Shown: piece by piece, positions 18,324 through 27,434 of the stretch | How the letters are laid out: each line of letters opens with the position of its first letter | Numbering within the stretch: position 1 is the first letter of the stretch | NCBI GenBank assembly: GCA_947455455.1 | Contig: CANGOE010000002.1 | Coordinates: 40,847 to 104,846, forward strand | Length of the DNA: 64,000 bases | Source of the DNA: Hyphomicrobiales bacterium | GTDB taxonomy: Bacteria > Pseudomonadota > Alphaproteobacteria > Rhizobiales > Beijerinckiaceae | Direction: 5' to 3' | The notes under the pieces: model-generated | Seen by the model: the letters and a program-made list of their open reading frames with translations, nothing else | Told to the model about the DNA's origin: nothing | Databases searched by the model: none | Program-made: the position numbers and the translations under genes

Positions 18324-18701
18324 ATGACAGTCAAACGGCAACAGGCAGGACGATCAATCACACGATCCGTGCTGGTTATAGGGCTCTTGCTTCTTCCGCT
18401 CTGGCGGGGACAGGCAAAAGCGACCGTGATTACAATGGTCTGCCAAGATCCCTTGCGGCACTATTCGATTCTGTTTGATGACCGCAGCGGTGTGCTGATC
18501 TGGAAAAGCGCCTTTACAGAGGTGCAATACCAGTTGCGCCGTGTCCATTATGACAAAAGAAAAATCACCGTGTGGGGTCGCACCCGTGATTATGGCAATG
18601 ATTACTTGATGGAGATTTCGGACAAATCGTGGATCAAATATTTTTACGGAAATGGAAGCGATGAAACCGATCCATGCACAATTATCAGTAGAAAAAACTA
18701 A
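18324..18701 (+). CDS. Small secreted protein of unknown function
   Basis: This is a 125-aa protein with an N-terminal hydrophobic export signal (SVLVIGLLLLPLWRGQAKA). The mature part is short, mostly beta-like, and has two Cys (VCQDP near the new N terminus and DPCTI near the C terminus) that could form a disulfide. I do not recognise a family. ATG 18324 is chosen over GTG 18303 because the signal peptide then has normal length. It sits upstream of a long AT-rich gap and the first mucR gene. Confidence 0.6.
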   Translation: MTVKRQQAGRSITRSVLVIGLLLLPLWRGQAKATVITMVCQDPLRHYSILFDDRSGVLIWKSAFTEVQYQLRRVHYDKRKITVWGRTRDYGNDYLMEISDKSWIKYFYGNGSDETDPCTIISRKN

Positions 18702-19209
18702 ATTGAACAGCCTTTCGGTAAATTCAATTGAACAAACATGATCATTTTAAACATCGAAATTGACCAACAATATTTTATCTTTCCAATCCTGAATTCAATC
18801 AATATCAATGTGAACAACAAGAAAAAATGATCATGGCTCCTATTATGCCGTTTTTTCTTGTTTTTCTCAAATATTACTGCACTTGGCACCAAATAAGGCA
18901 TTCCCAACGGACAGCCACAACAAAAATAACCGAAAAATGCTTCATTTTTCAGCGCTCTCTAATCACGGCATAATATAAGAGGGTTTGAAATGCCCTGTTT
19001 AATCCCTCTTGATTTCGCCTCACTTTTGATTCAATCCAGTAACATTCTGAAAAAGTTGAAATTTCAATGAAAATTCATGAAACGAAAACGGATGACCTGT
19101 TTTTTGAAAAAAAACCGCATAAGAATTATTGATTAATCAATTCAACTCAATTATGTCGATTGTATTGAGCTTTATAGTCTTGATGAACTTTCATGTTTTG
19201 GAGAAGAAA
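18702..19209. other. AT-rich intergenic region upstream of mucR (first copy)
   Basis: About 500 bp without a convincing gene, visibly much richer in A/T than the rest of the window, with many A- and T-runs. A 14-bp perfect palindrome ATTGATTAATCAAT lies at 19128-19141. MucR proteins bind AT-rich DNA containing T-A steps and repress their own promoters, so this is a likely autoregulatory region. An in-frame upstream extension of mucR (from 19129) is rejected because the internal start at 19210 has a good ribosome site. Confidence 0.6.
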
Positions 19210-19656
19210 ATGGAACCCGAACACAATCATTACCAGTCAGACATCGTCGAATTGGCCGCTGAAATTGTTGCCAGCTATGTGGCACATAATTCAGTACCAG
19301 CGAGCGATCTGGCCCATCTCATTCATAACGTTCATTCCGCCCTCACCTCGCTGGGTCAACCCGTGGTTGAGGAAGTCAAGCATCAGGAACCTGCTGTTTC
19401 GGTGAAGAAGTCGGTCACTCCCGATTACATCATCTGCCTCGAAGACGGCAAAAAGTTCAAATCGCTGAAGCGCCATCTGCGCACCAAGTACGAAATGAGC
19501 CCTGAAGAATACCGCGCCAAATGGGGTCTGCCGTCCGACTATCCGATGGTTGCGCCCAATTATGCCGCCGCGCGCAGCAATCTTGCGCTTGCCATGGGTC
19601 TTGGCCAGAAGCGTCAGGCCAATGCAGGCCGCAAAAAAGGCTCCAAAGCCTCCTGA
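19210..19656 (+). CDS. mucR: MucR/Ros-family transcriptional regulator (copy 1)
   Basis: This 148-aa protein starts at ATG 19210 behind TTGGAGAAG. The N-terminal helix region (IVELAAEIVASYVAHNSVP) mediates oligomerisation in the family. The DNA-binding zinc-finger-like segment CLEDGKKFKSLKRHLRTKY is followed by the YRAKWGLPSDYPMVAPNYA signature. Of the Ros-type ligands only Cys76 and His89 are plain; the second Cys is Asp79 and the expected second His is Lys93, as in some other alphaproteobacterial MucR proteins. Family members act as H-NS-like silencers and as regulators of envelope, motility and cell-cycle genes. A close paralogue lies at 31112-31555. Confidence 0.93.
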   Translation: MEPEHNHYQSDIVELAAEIVASYVAHNSVPASDLAHLIHNVHSALTSLGQPVVEEVKHQEPAVSVKKSVTPDYIICLEDGKKFKSLKRHLRTKYEMSPEEYRAKWGLPSDYPMVAPNYAAARSNLALAMGLGQKRQANAGRKKGSKAS

Positions 19657-19691
19657 TATCGGGGGCCTTTCCGGCCCTTGTCCAAAATTTC

Positions 19692-19724
19692 AACCCGAAA
19701 CGGCTTGGCTGTTTCGGGTTTTTT
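19692..19724 (+). terminator. Intrinsic terminator of mucR copy 1
   Basis: A perfect 10-bp inverted repeat (AACCCGAAAC at 19692-19701, nine-base loop, GTTTCGGGTT at 19711-19720) runs into TTTTTT. It lies 35 bp after the mucR stop and ends that transcript before the downstream reductase. Confidence 0.9.
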
Positions 19725-19793
19725 ATGGTCTCTTCCCGGCAAATCATCCTATGCTGTTGCTTGATGAATTTGGATCGGTTGGGGGATTACAGC

Positions 19794-20822
19794 GTGAGCA
19801 TGGCATTACCGTCCTATGATTTGCCAAAAACCAACCGGCAGGTGCAACTGGTGCGCCGGCCACAAGGCGTGCCGCTGGCCGATGATTTCGCGTTGTCGAC
19901 CCAAGCTGTTCCCGTGCCCGGCAAGGGCGAAATCCTGATCCGCAATCTGTTGCTGTCGGTGGATCCGGCGCAACGGGGCTGGGCTTCGGCGGAGGCCAAT
20001 TATGCCAGCCCCGTGGCTTTGGGCAGTCCGATGCGGGCCTTGGCGATCGGTGTGGTGGTTGAAAGCCATGACGAGGCCTATCAGGCGGGTGATTGCCTTT
20101 ACGGATTTTTCGGCTGGCAGGACTATGCCCTGACCACGCCGGACCAGATCGTGCTGAAACTCCATCATGCCCTGCCGTTGGATGCTCAACTGGCGCTGTT
20201 CGGCATCAGCGGAATCACTGCCTATCTGGCTCTGACATTGTGTGGCCGTCCGTTGGCGGGCGAAACGCTGGTGGTCTCGACTGCCGCCGGATCGGTCGGC
20301 AGTTTTGTCGGCCAGCTGGGCAAAAGCATGGGGTGCCATACAATCGGATTGACAGGCAGTGACGAGAAAGTCGCCCGTTGTCTGGAGCGTTACGGCTATG
20401 ATCAGGCCGTCAACTACAAGACGGCAGAGCTCGAAGCGACCCTCAAAGCACTGGCTCCCCAAGGGGTTGATGTCTATTTCGACAATACCGGAGGTTCGAT
20501 TCTCGACACCGTATTGCGGCAGATGAAAATAGCAGGACGCATCGTGCAATGCGGCACGGCCTCGGTCGGATCCTGGACACCCGCCCCGACCGGTCCGCGC
20601 AACGAACGCGAAATCATGACACGCCGCCTGACATGGAGCGGCTTTATCGTGCTCGACCACCGCGCCCGCTATGCGCAGGCCGCCGATGACATGGCCCGCA
20701 TGGCCCTAGAGGGGTCACTGGTTTACGACACCCATATCCTGCAAGGGCTGGAGCAGGCGCCACAGGCTTTGTCACTGCTCTATGGCGGGGGCAATCACGG
20801 CAAATTGATGATTGCCCTGTAA
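19794..20822 (+). CDS. NADP-dependent MDR-family oxidoreductase (CurA-like)
   Basis: This 342-aa zinc-independent medium-chain dehydrogenase/reductase resembles the curcumin reductase CurA and leukotriene B4 12-hydroxydehydrogenase groups. It shows NRQVQLVRRPQGVP at the N terminus, a nucleotide-binding VVSTAAGSVGSFVGQLGK, GLTGSDEKVARC, and GVDVYFDNTGG. These enzymes reduce activated C=C bonds with NADPH. GTG 19794 is preferred (GGGGGA seven bases upstream); ATG 19800 is possible. The mucR terminator separates it from that gene. Confidence 0.88.
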   Translation: MSMALPSYDLPKTNRQVQLVRRPQGVPLADDFALSTQAVPVPGKGEILIRNLLLSVDPAQRGWASAEANYASPVALGSPMRALAIGVVVESHDEAYQAGDCLYGFFGWQDYALTTPDQIVLKLHHALPLDAQLALFGISGITAYLALTLCGRPLAGETLVVSTAAGSVGSFVGQLGKSMGCHTIGLTGSDEKVARCLERYGYDQAVNYKTAELEATLKALAPQGVDVYFDNTGGSILDTVLRQMKIAGRIVQCGTASVGSWTPAPTGPRNEREIMTRRLTWSGFIVLDHRARYAQAADDMARMALEGSLVYDTHILQGLEQAPQALSLLYGGGNHGKLMIAL

Positions 20823-20923
20823 CGGCAGGACGGATGCAACCATCCGTTGCAAAAAACACTTGAAACCCAACCTCAACTTTGGTCTGCTTGAGGCAGAGAT
20901 CAACCAACACATCACACAAGACC

Positions 20924-21232
20924 ATGCGCCCACGACTTCGCACCGTTTTATGTTCTGTTGTCCTGATGCTGTTTACGGGCGCGGCCATGGCCAGCGCTCC
21001 GCCTCCCCCGCCTGCCAAAAAGAAAGACGAGAAAGAAGGGCCTGTGCCGGGTCTGACAGGCGCCAAGTTGCTCAGATGCGATCCGGGATTCTATCCGTCC
21101 GGCAATGCCTGCAAACCCGCCCGTCCCGGCACCTATGTGCCCGGCGGGGCGACGTTCCCCATCCTATGCCCCAAAGGCACAACCTCGGAAGCCAAGTCGC
21201 GCTCTTTGGGGGAATGTGTGCCGACCAAATAA
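20924..21232 (+). CDS. Small secreted Cys-containing protein
   Basis: This 102-aa protein has a signal peptide (LRTVLCSVVLMLFTGAAMASA), then a Pro/Lys-rich stretch (APPPPPAKKKDEKE) and a C-terminal segment with four Cys. The spacing CDPGFYPSGNAC...PGTYVPGG...CPKGTTSEAKSRSLGEC resembles GCC2/GCC3 (ephrin-receptor-like) cysteine modules, in which C-x-x-G-x-Y and C-P-x-G-T recur. That similarity is by eye and tentative. No clear Shine-Dalgarno sequence is visible. The role is unknown, but the protein is probably periplasmic or surface-exposed. Confidence 0.6.
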   Translation: MRPRLRTVLCSVVLMLFTGAAMASAPPPPPAKKKDEKEGPVPGLTGAKLLRCDPGFYPSGNACKPARPGTYVPGGATFPILCPKGTTSEAKSRSLGECVPTK

Positions 21233-21235
21233 GGC

Positions 21236-21811
21236 TCAATCGCCCGGCTTGAACGGCTCTTCCTTGCCGGCGGGCACTGTGGTTTCGGACACGGACAACA
21301 GCATGGCCAAAGTCACATAGGTTCCGGTCACGGCAACCAGATCGACCACCTGCTGTTCACCCAAAATCTCTTTGGCTTCGGCAAAGCGCGCATCCGAGAC
21401 CTTGTAGTCGCGGCACAATTCCATGCAGAAATCATAGACCACCGCTTCATCCGGCTTCATATTGGCAGGGCGGCGGCCCGCTTTGAGATCAAGCGCAACG
21501 CTTTCGGGCAATCCGGCTTTCAGCGCGATGGGGAAATGGGCGTACCATTCCACCTGCGAGCGCCACAGCTTGCCTTGGATGAGAATGGCAAATTCGCTCA
21601 AACGCATATCCAGCGAGGAATTCCAGCGCAGGTAATCGAGCAGATCGATCATCCGCTGGGCAAAGACCGGCGAGCGCAACATCGAATTGTAGGGGCCACC
21701 GATACCGACACTCGAGACCTTCATGATCTGGTCGGCCACAACCCGCTGTTCGGGACGCAACTCTTCCAGCACGAGTTGCGGAAAGCGGGGTGGTTTTACT
21801 GGCTGTGTCAT
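21236..21811 (-). CDS. Carboxymuconolactone decarboxylase (CMD) family protein
   Basis: This 191-aa all-helical protein shows the CMD-family pattern: RLSEFAILIQGKLWRSQVEWYAHFPIALKAG contains the conserved Glu and His, and a C-terminal VVDLVAVTGTYVTLAMLLSV helix follows. The Cys-x-x-Cys pair of AhpD-type disulfide reductases is absent, so peroxidase-type activity is unlikely. It is closer to gamma-CMD-like proteins. It is 34 bp downstream of the MBL-fold gene on the same strand, so the two may be co-transcribed. The substrate is unknown. Confidence 0.82.
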   Translation of the reverse strand: MTQPVKPPRFPQLVLEELRPEQRVVADQIMKVSSVGIGGPYNSMLRSPVFAQRMIDLLDYLRWNSSLDMRLSEFAILIQGKLWRSQVEWYAHFPIALKAGLPESVALDLKAGRRPANMKPDEAVVYDFCMELCRDYKVSDARFAEAKEILGEQQVVDLVAVTGTYVTLAMLLSVSETTVPAGKEEPFKPGD

Positions 21812-21845
21812 CGTTTCGTCCCTTGGGTTTATGGTTGAATTGCTC

Positions 21846-22739
21846 TCAAAATCCGATCGTTGCGCGCCCGCACCGCATGACCTTGTGGATCAGGTCGATC
21901 TGCATCAAATCCTCGCCGACCATCACCGGACCATCAAAAATCTGGCGGATCTCGCGGATGAGCGCGCTCTGGTCGGTGGCTGGCGGCACGATATGGGTCA
22001 GCAACAAGGCCCCCACCATAGCCTCGTTGGCGATCAGGGCGACTTGATCGGGGGTGCAATGGTAGGATTGCACCGCCCCGACAGTCGCGGCCGAACGCAC
22101 GCCTGCTGTCACCGGCATATCGCGGGACACAAACACCTCCTGCACCAGCAGATCAGCCCCCACCGCCGCCTTGGTCAAAGCGGGACAGGGGGCGGTATCG
22201 CCCGAGAACACCAGCACACGGTCATAGGCATGGAACCGCAATCCGAAGGCCGGCACGACGGGCCGATGATCGACCTCGAAGGCCTGAATGGAGAAATGGG
22301 CCTCTTCCTGATCCGACGGAAAGATCACCGGTCCTTCGAGCAATTCGGCGAAATGGACTTTCAAACCGTCTGCCGAGGGTCTTTGCTCGTGGAGTATCCG
22401 CAGATGCACCTCGTCGGCAAAGGCTTCGATCTGCTTTTGCATGTGATTGATAGCGGATTGGGGGGCCATGACCCGCCATGGACGCTGACGGCCCTGATGC
22501 CAGCTCGACACGATCAACTGCCAGAAATCGATCAGGTGATCGGAATGGTAATGCGTCACGATCAACAGATCGATATCCGCCCCGCGCGTGCCTGCCGCCA
22601 CCAGTTGCTGGCTGACACCCGATCCGCAATCGATCAGAATATGGCGCCCGGCCACCTGCACCAGATGTGCGGGCCCAAGACGCGAGGTGGTGGCCACGGG
22701 ACAGCCCGTGCCAAGACAGGTAAAACGGAAATCGGTCAT
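21846..22739 (-). CDS. MBL-fold metallohydrolase
   Basis: This 297-aa metallo-beta-lactamase-fold enzyme of the RNase Z-like subgroup starts TCLGTGCPVATTSRLGP. The metal motif is H-Y-H-S-D-H in LLIVTHYHSDHLIDFW, the bridging Asp is in VFSGDTAPC, and the last ligand His is in LLLTHIVPP. It lacks the long flexible arm of true tRNase Z, so it is more likely a small-molecule hydrolase. It probably forms a two-gene unit with the downstream CMD protein. Confidence 0.87.
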   Translation of the reverse strand: MTDFRFTCLGTGCPVATTSRLGPAHLVQVAGRHILIDCGSGVSQQLVAAGTRGADIDLLIVTHYHSDHLIDFWQLIVSSWHQGRQRPWRVMAPQSAINHMQKQIEAFADEVHLRILHEQRPSADGLKVHFAELLEGPVIFPSDQEEAHFSIQAFEVDHRPVVPAFGLRFHAYDRVLVFSGDTAPCPALTKAAVGADLLVQEVFVSRDMPVTAGVRSAATVGAVQSYHCTPDQVALIANEAMVGALLLTHIVPPATDQSALIREIRQIFDGPVMVGEDLMQIDLIHKVMRCGRATIGF

Positions 22740-23037
22740 AGGGTAGTCTTTTTATGATGAGATCGGGCAAGCCGGACAGGCAGAGCATAAGACATGACCC
22801 GATCCGGTCTGACAAGGTGGATTTATCGGCATGGCAGACCGGTGCATCAACAGCATCAATTTATATTTTTTTAAGATTTTGAAGCATCAACCGTTAATAT
22901 GAGCACGACCGGTCAAGATGACTGCCTTGAAAAGACCAAATTTCAGGCATTTATTTTTACCGAGCCTGTATCGCCTGTATGAAATAGTGAAGCTGGACAT
23001 TCAAACTTGTCGCCCTCTTTGAGCAAGTGTGAAACCG
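22740..23037. other. Divergent intergenic region
   Basis: About 300 bp separate the reverse MBL gene from the forward Sel1 gene. There is an AT-rich core around 22855-22900 (TTTATATTTTTTTAAGATTTTG). No ORF, tRNA or terminator is recognised. It probably holds the promoters of both genes. Confidence 0.4.
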
Positions 23038-23772
23038 ATGACACGAGAATCCTATCGCGACACCGACCAGCACAGCCACAATGATGTGGTGTGGAACTGG
23101 CAGATTCTGGCCGAAGTGGGCAATATTCAAGCCCAGCTCAAGCTCGGCCTGATCTATGACCACGGCGATGAGACCATCCGCGATCCGTCCAAGGCATTGA
23201 GTTGGTATCGCAAGGCCGCCGATCACGGTAGCAGTGATGCCCAGTGTATTTTGGGGCTCAAATATTACAAAGGCCGGCATGTCGAGGTCGATTATCTTGA
23301 GGCCGCGCATTATTTTCTGCTGGCCGCCGATCAGGGCAATGCCGATGCCCAACTGTTTCTTGCGATGATGTTCGAGAGCGGGCAAGGCGTTCAGCAAAAT
23401 ATCGAGGCGGCATTTTCGCTCTACAAGAAGTCCTCCCTGCAAGGCAATGCGTTGGCGCAATTCAGTCTGGGCATGCTCTATGAGCAAGGGGCGCAGGCCG
23501 CCTTTGGCAGTCTGGCTATTCCGGCTGACCGCGCCCGTGCGGTGGCCTGTTACCGCATTGCCAGCGCATCCGGCAATCTGGCGGCACGCGGCTATTACGA
23601 GGCGCTGGCTGATCAACTGTCACCCGAAGACCGGACCATGGCCGAAAGCTATGAAACCATGCTCGATATTACCGGTGCCGAGAGCATCAACCATTTTGTA
23701 TCCCACAGCAGTATTCTGACCCCGCTTTTGAAAAAGAAAGCCAAATCGGGCTATCGCGCCGGGATGGTGTGA
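23038..23772 (+). CDS. Sel1-like repeat protein
   Basis: This 244-aa protein is built of about five Sel1/TPR-like repeats (AQLKLGLIYDHGDETIRDPSKALSWYRKAADHGSSDAQCILGLKYYKG and similar), each about 36 residues with the A-x-x-x-L-G-x-x-Y and A-x-x-W/Y-x-x-A-A pattern. Sel1 repeats are protein-interaction scaffolds. No signal peptide is visible. ATG 23038 is used; a GTG nine bases upstream is also in frame and neither has a strong ribosome site. The C-terminal part is not repeat-like. Its partner is unknown. Confidence 0.83.
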   Translation: MTRESYRDTDQHSHNDVVWNWQILAEVGNIQAQLKLGLIYDHGDETIRDPSKALSWYRKAADHGSSDAQCILGLKYYKGRHVEVDYLEAAHYFLLAADQGNADAQLFLAMMFESGQGVQQNIEAAFSLYKKSSLQGNALAQFSLGMLYEQGAQAAFGSLAIPADRARAVACYRIASASGNLAARGYYEALADQLSPEDRTMAESYETMLDITGAESINHFVSHSSILTPLLKKKAKSGYRAGMV

Positions 23773-23879
23773 TTGCCCCCCATTGGGGCGATGCCTGCCC
23801 TTTATTTTCTGCATTGGACAGCCAAGAGCCCCCCTTCTACTGTAGCCCCCTGATACAAGTAGAAAACAGGGTGGCAAAC

Positions 23880-25304
23880 GTGTCCGAGAATGGCCGAGGC
23901 TGGGTACCCAGCGGCATGATTCTGCCCCTGGTGATTGCCAGCGCCCTGTTTCTGGAAAACATCGACGGCACGGTGCTGGCAACCTCATTGCCGGCCATCG
24001 CTGTCGATTTGAATGTCGACCCGATCATCCTCAAACTCACTTTCACCTCATACCTGCTGTCACTTGCAATTTTCATCCCGATCAGCGGTTGGGTCGCCGA
24101 CCGTTTCGGGGCGCGCAAGGTGTTTTGTGCGGCCATTACGGTTTTTACCATCGCCTCGCTGTGCTGTGCCTTTACCAGCAGTCTCGGCGGCTTCGTCGCG
24201 GCCCGTTTTCTTCAGGGGATCGGCGGGGCGATGATGATGCCGGTAGGGCGGCTGGTGCTGGTGCGCTCGGTGCCCAAGCAGCAGTTGGTGACGGCTCTGT
24301 CCTATCTTACCCTGCCCGCTTTGATCGGCCCGGTCATCGGTCCGGTCATCGGCGGGTTCATTACAACCTTCTGGCAGTGGCGCTGGATATTCTTCGTCAA
24401 TGTGCCGATCGGCCTGATCGGGCTGGTGCTGGCGTGGATTTATGTGCCCGATATCAAGCTCGAACGCACAAGCCCGCTCGATCTGAAGGGCTTTTTTCTG
24501 TCCGGCGGCGGACTGGCCTTTCTGGTCGGCGGATTTACCGTTCTGGGTGTCGAAGTGCTGTCCCTGCCTGCGGCCTGCGGATTTATCGGCATCGGCGCCG
24601 TGCTGATCTGGGCCTATATCCGCCATGCAAGGCGGATCAGCACCCCCATTCTGGATCTGTCTTTGATGCGCTACCCCACCTTCCGCACCAGCATGATGGG
24701 TGGCTTGTGGTTCCGGATCGGGTCCGGTTCGATCCCGTTTCTGTTGCCGCTGATGCTTCAGGTCGGCTTTGGTCTCAGTGCGTTTGAAACCGGCTTGCTG
24801 ACCTTTGCCTCGGCCATCGGTGCCTTGCTGATGAAGTTGACGGCACCGCGCATTCTGAAACAATTCGGCTTCCGCACCATTTTGATGGTCAATGCCCTGC
24901 TGAGCGCGGTGTTTTTTGCCCTGATCGCCTTGTTTACCGCCCAGACGAACCATGCGCTGATTTTTATGGCCCTGTTTATCGGCGGGTTTTTCCGCTCGTT
25001 GCAATTCACCTGCTTGAATGCCATTGCCTTTGCCGAAGTCTCGCAAGAGGAATTGAGCGGCGCATCGAGCTTTGCCAGCGTGGTGCAACAGGTGTCAGGC
25101 TCTGTCGGTGTTGCGCTTGCCGCACTGATCCTCGAAAGCCTGCGCGCCATCCACGGAGACAACCATCTCAGTGTTGCCGATTTCCACACGGCTTTCGGCC
25201 TGATCAGTCTGGTGATTGCCAGCTCCCTGCTGTTCCACTGGTCCCTACCCCAACATGCGGGGGCTGAAGTGTCAGGCCATCGCAGACCGGAAGCAGGGGT
25301 CTAG
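23880..25304 (+). CDS. MFS drug exporter, DHA2/EmrB type
   Basis: This 474-aa, probably 14-segment transporter has family motif A GWVADRFGARKVF, the DHA2 hallmark LENIDGTVLATSLPAIA in the first membrane helix and motif C LPALIGPVIGPVIGGFI. The likely start is GTG 23880, with AGGGTGG upstream; translation from further upstream adds a segment unlike the family. No HlyD/EmrA partner is adjacent. Its stop shares the four bases CTAG with the stop of the convergent acyltransferase gene. Confidence 0.9.
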   Translation: MSENGRGWVPSGMILPLVIASALFLENIDGTVLATSLPAIAVDLNVDPIILKLTFTSYLLSLAIFIPISGWVADRFGARKVFCAAITVFTIASLCCAFTSSLGGFVAARFLQGIGGAMMMPVGRLVLVRSVPKQQLVTALSYLTLPALIGPVIGPVIGGFITTFWQWRWIFFVNVPIGLIGLVLAWIYVPDIKLERTSPLDLKGFFLSGGGLAFLVGGFTVLGVEVLSLPAACGFIGIGAVLIWAYIRHARRISTPILDLSLMRYPTFRTSMMGGLWFRIGSGSIPFLLPLMLQVGFGLSAFETGLLTFASAIGALLMKLTAPRILKQFGFRTILMVNALLSAVFFALIALFTAQTNHALIFMALFIGGFFRSLQFTCLNAIAFAEVSQEELSGASSFASVVQQVSGSVGVALAALILESLRAIHGDNHLSVADFHTAFGLISLVIASSLLFHWSLPQHAGAEVSGHRRPEAGV

Positions 25305-27292
25305 CGGACCACATCCCGAAACAACGGAGCCAGCATCGCACTGCCTGCCGTGCTCAAATGATTGTTGTCGGTATAGATCACCTGCCCCTGCCTGTAGAGC
25401 AGACATTGCCACTGGTCGCACAGACCATCGCGCAACCTGATCCTGTCGAACCGGTGTTGCGCCTGCATCCGATCGAAGATCTGCTCGACAGCCTCGAACC
25501 GCTGGCGGTAGGCCGAGACATCACGGGTGATTTGGCTGGTCTCGGGAGCCCGCAACAGGGTTTTGAACACCAGATGCGGCACGTCGATCGGCAGATCGAC
25601 AATGGTTTCCACCACAACCACCTGTTTGCCGGCTTGGGTCAGCGCATCGATGGTGCGACCCAGATTCTGCCGGAACGCCTCGACGGCTTTTGCCTCGCCC
25701 AGATATTCGGCAGGCTTGAGAGCGAGCGAGCCCTGCCCGTCGCCTGTGCCGGTCGCCCGCACATCACCGAACAGCGCAATCGGCCAGCGCGACACCAGCA
25801 CCACTGTCCGTTCCGGTCCCGTCAGCAGATAGGACAGCACCGCCTGATTGTGGTCATGGCAGGCCGTGCTCGCCTCATAGGCCAGATAGACGCCGATGAT
25901 CGGGCGGCACCCCCCCAGCGCGAACACGCTGATCGCTGGCCCATTGGCAGGGGGCACGGCCCCGTTGACCGCGCTCAGGATCGCCCCGACATGCGAGTCT
26001 CCCCAAATGGCCAATTGCGGCTGTTGGGTGTCTTTGCCCACCACAAAGCCGCCTTTGGGCAGACCCTCGCGTCCTTGCCCGTGGACTGTTGCCTGAAGCC
26101 CGATGAAGCCTTTGGTTTGCTGTTCGTGGGTCAGCAACAGGCTTTGCAAGGGGGCGGGAAAGCGGCTGACAAACCCATTCGACCAGAAGACGGAGCCGAT
26201 GCCGATCGCCACCAAAGCGGCTCCACCCGCCAGCCCGAAAACAGTGCGCCGCGAGAGATGCACAGAATGGGCTCTGGCCGGTTTTTCAACCAGCATCCAT
26301 GACAGGTAAGCCGCCAGCACGGAGGCCGCAACCAACAGGCATTTGATCCAAAGATCCGGCTTTTCCAGCCTATAGTGATGGCTGAACACCATGATCGGCC
26401 AATGCCAGAGATAGAGCGAATAGGACATCAACCCGATCAATACGACGGGACGGCGCATCAGCAGGCGGGCAACCACAGTCGGAGCAAGCTGTGCGCCGCC
26501 CGTCCAGATGATCAGGGCAGTACCGAGACAGGGCCACAAAGCCGACAGCCCCGGAAAGGCTGTCTGATGGGTATAGGTCAAGACCGGCACAAGGATCAGC
26601 GCGAGACCGAGACAGGCCAGCCCCTCCCGCGCGGCATGGTTTCTCACCACGGGCACGGCTTTGAGGGCAAGCACGGACCCGATGAGCAATTCCCATGCAC
26701 GGGTCGGGATCAGATAGAAGCTCGCATCGGGATTGCGGCTGACACCGATCAGGCTCAAGCCGAAGGAAACCAGCAGGATCACCCAGACGATCCGGCGCGG
26801 ATCGCGGCTGTTGCGGACCGAAACGAGCAAAACCAGCGGAAAGAACAGATAGAACTGCTCCTCCACCGCCAGCGACCATGTATGGAGCAAGGGCTTGAGG
26901 TCGGACGCGGTATCGAAATAGCCGCTTTGCAACCAGAAGCTGATATTGGCGACAAAGCCGGTCGAGGCCACCATGCTTTGGCCAAAAGCCTGCAAATCCA
27001 GCGGGAACAGCAAAAACCATCCCGCCACACTGCACACCACCAGCATCACAATCAGGGCCGGAACAATCCGCCTGATCCGGCGCTCGTAAAACCGCCACAG
27101 GTCAAACTGCCCGTTGCTGATGTCTTTGGCGATGATCGAGGTAATCAGATAGCCGGAAATCACGAAGAAGATATCGACCCCGACAAAACCGCCGGAAAAC
27201 AACGGAAATCCGGCGTGAAACAGCACAATCGGCACAATCGCAAGCGATCTCAGCCCGTCAATATCGGCTCTGTACTGCATCGCCTGCGTCAT
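25301..27292 (-). CDS. Acyltransferase-3 / SGNH-domain membrane protein (OafA-like)
   Basis: This 663-aa protein starts YRADIDGLRSLAIVPIVLFHAG, the acyltransferase-3 signature with R-x-x-D-G-L-R. It continues with FVGVDIFFVISGYLI, the FYERRIRRIVPAL motif and about ten membrane helices to near residue 370. The C-terminal third is a periplasmic SGNH domain, with GDSH in LAIWGDSHVGAIL, a glycine/Asn region, and DNNHLSTAGSAML carrying the Asp-x-x-His pair. Such fusions O-acetylate lipopolysaccharide or other surface glycans. It may modify O-antigen here, although no LPS genes are adjacent. Confidence 0.92.
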   Translation of the reverse strand: MTQAMQYRADIDGLRSLAIVPIVLFHAGFPLFSGGFVGVDIFFVISGYLITSIIAKDISNGQFDLWRFYERRIRRIVPALIVMLVVCSVAGWFLLFPLDLQAFGQSMVASTGFVANISFWLQSGYFDTASDLKPLLHTWSLAVEEQFYLFFPLVLLVSVRNSRDPRRIVWVILLVSFGLSLIGVSRNPDASFYLIPTRAWELLIGSVLALKAVPVVRNHAAREGLACLGLALILVPVLTYTHQTAFPGLSALWPCLGTALIIWTGGAQLAPTVVARLLMRRPVVLIGLMSYSLYLWHWPIMVFSHHYRLEKPDLWIKCLLVAASVLAAYLSWMLVEKPARAHSVHLSRRTVFGLAGGAALVAIGIGSVFWSNGFVSRFPAPLQSLLLTHEQQTKGFIGLQATVHGQGREGLPKGGFVVGKDTQQPQLAIWGDSHVGAILSAVNGAVPPANGPAISVFALGGCRPIIGVYLAYEASTACHDHNQAVLSYLLTGPERTVVLVSRWPIALFGDVRATGTGDGQGSLALKPAEYLGEAKAVEAFRQNLGRTIDALTQAGKQVVVVETIVDLPIDVPHLVFKTLLRAPETSQITRDVSAYRQRFEAVEQIFDRMQAQHRFDRIRLRDGLCDQWQCLLYRQGQVIYTDNNHLSTAGSAMLAPLFRDVVR

Positions 27293-27434
27293 CCGATCCT
27301 GTCACTGCCTGCCCGTCCTTCGGGAAGACCTATTTTGGCCGATGGGTATTAAAAGAATGAAAACGGCCCGAAACTTGCTAGTTCCCTGATGGAACCGTGC
27401 CGCGTGGCACGGGCTTCGGGCAAAGGATTTTTGG

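Noticed and set aside
20830..20847. 7-bp hairpin ACGGATG-CAAC-CATCCGT after the reductase gene
   Set aside because: It is followed by TGCAAAAAA, not a T-run, on the forward strand, so there is not enough evidence for a terminator.
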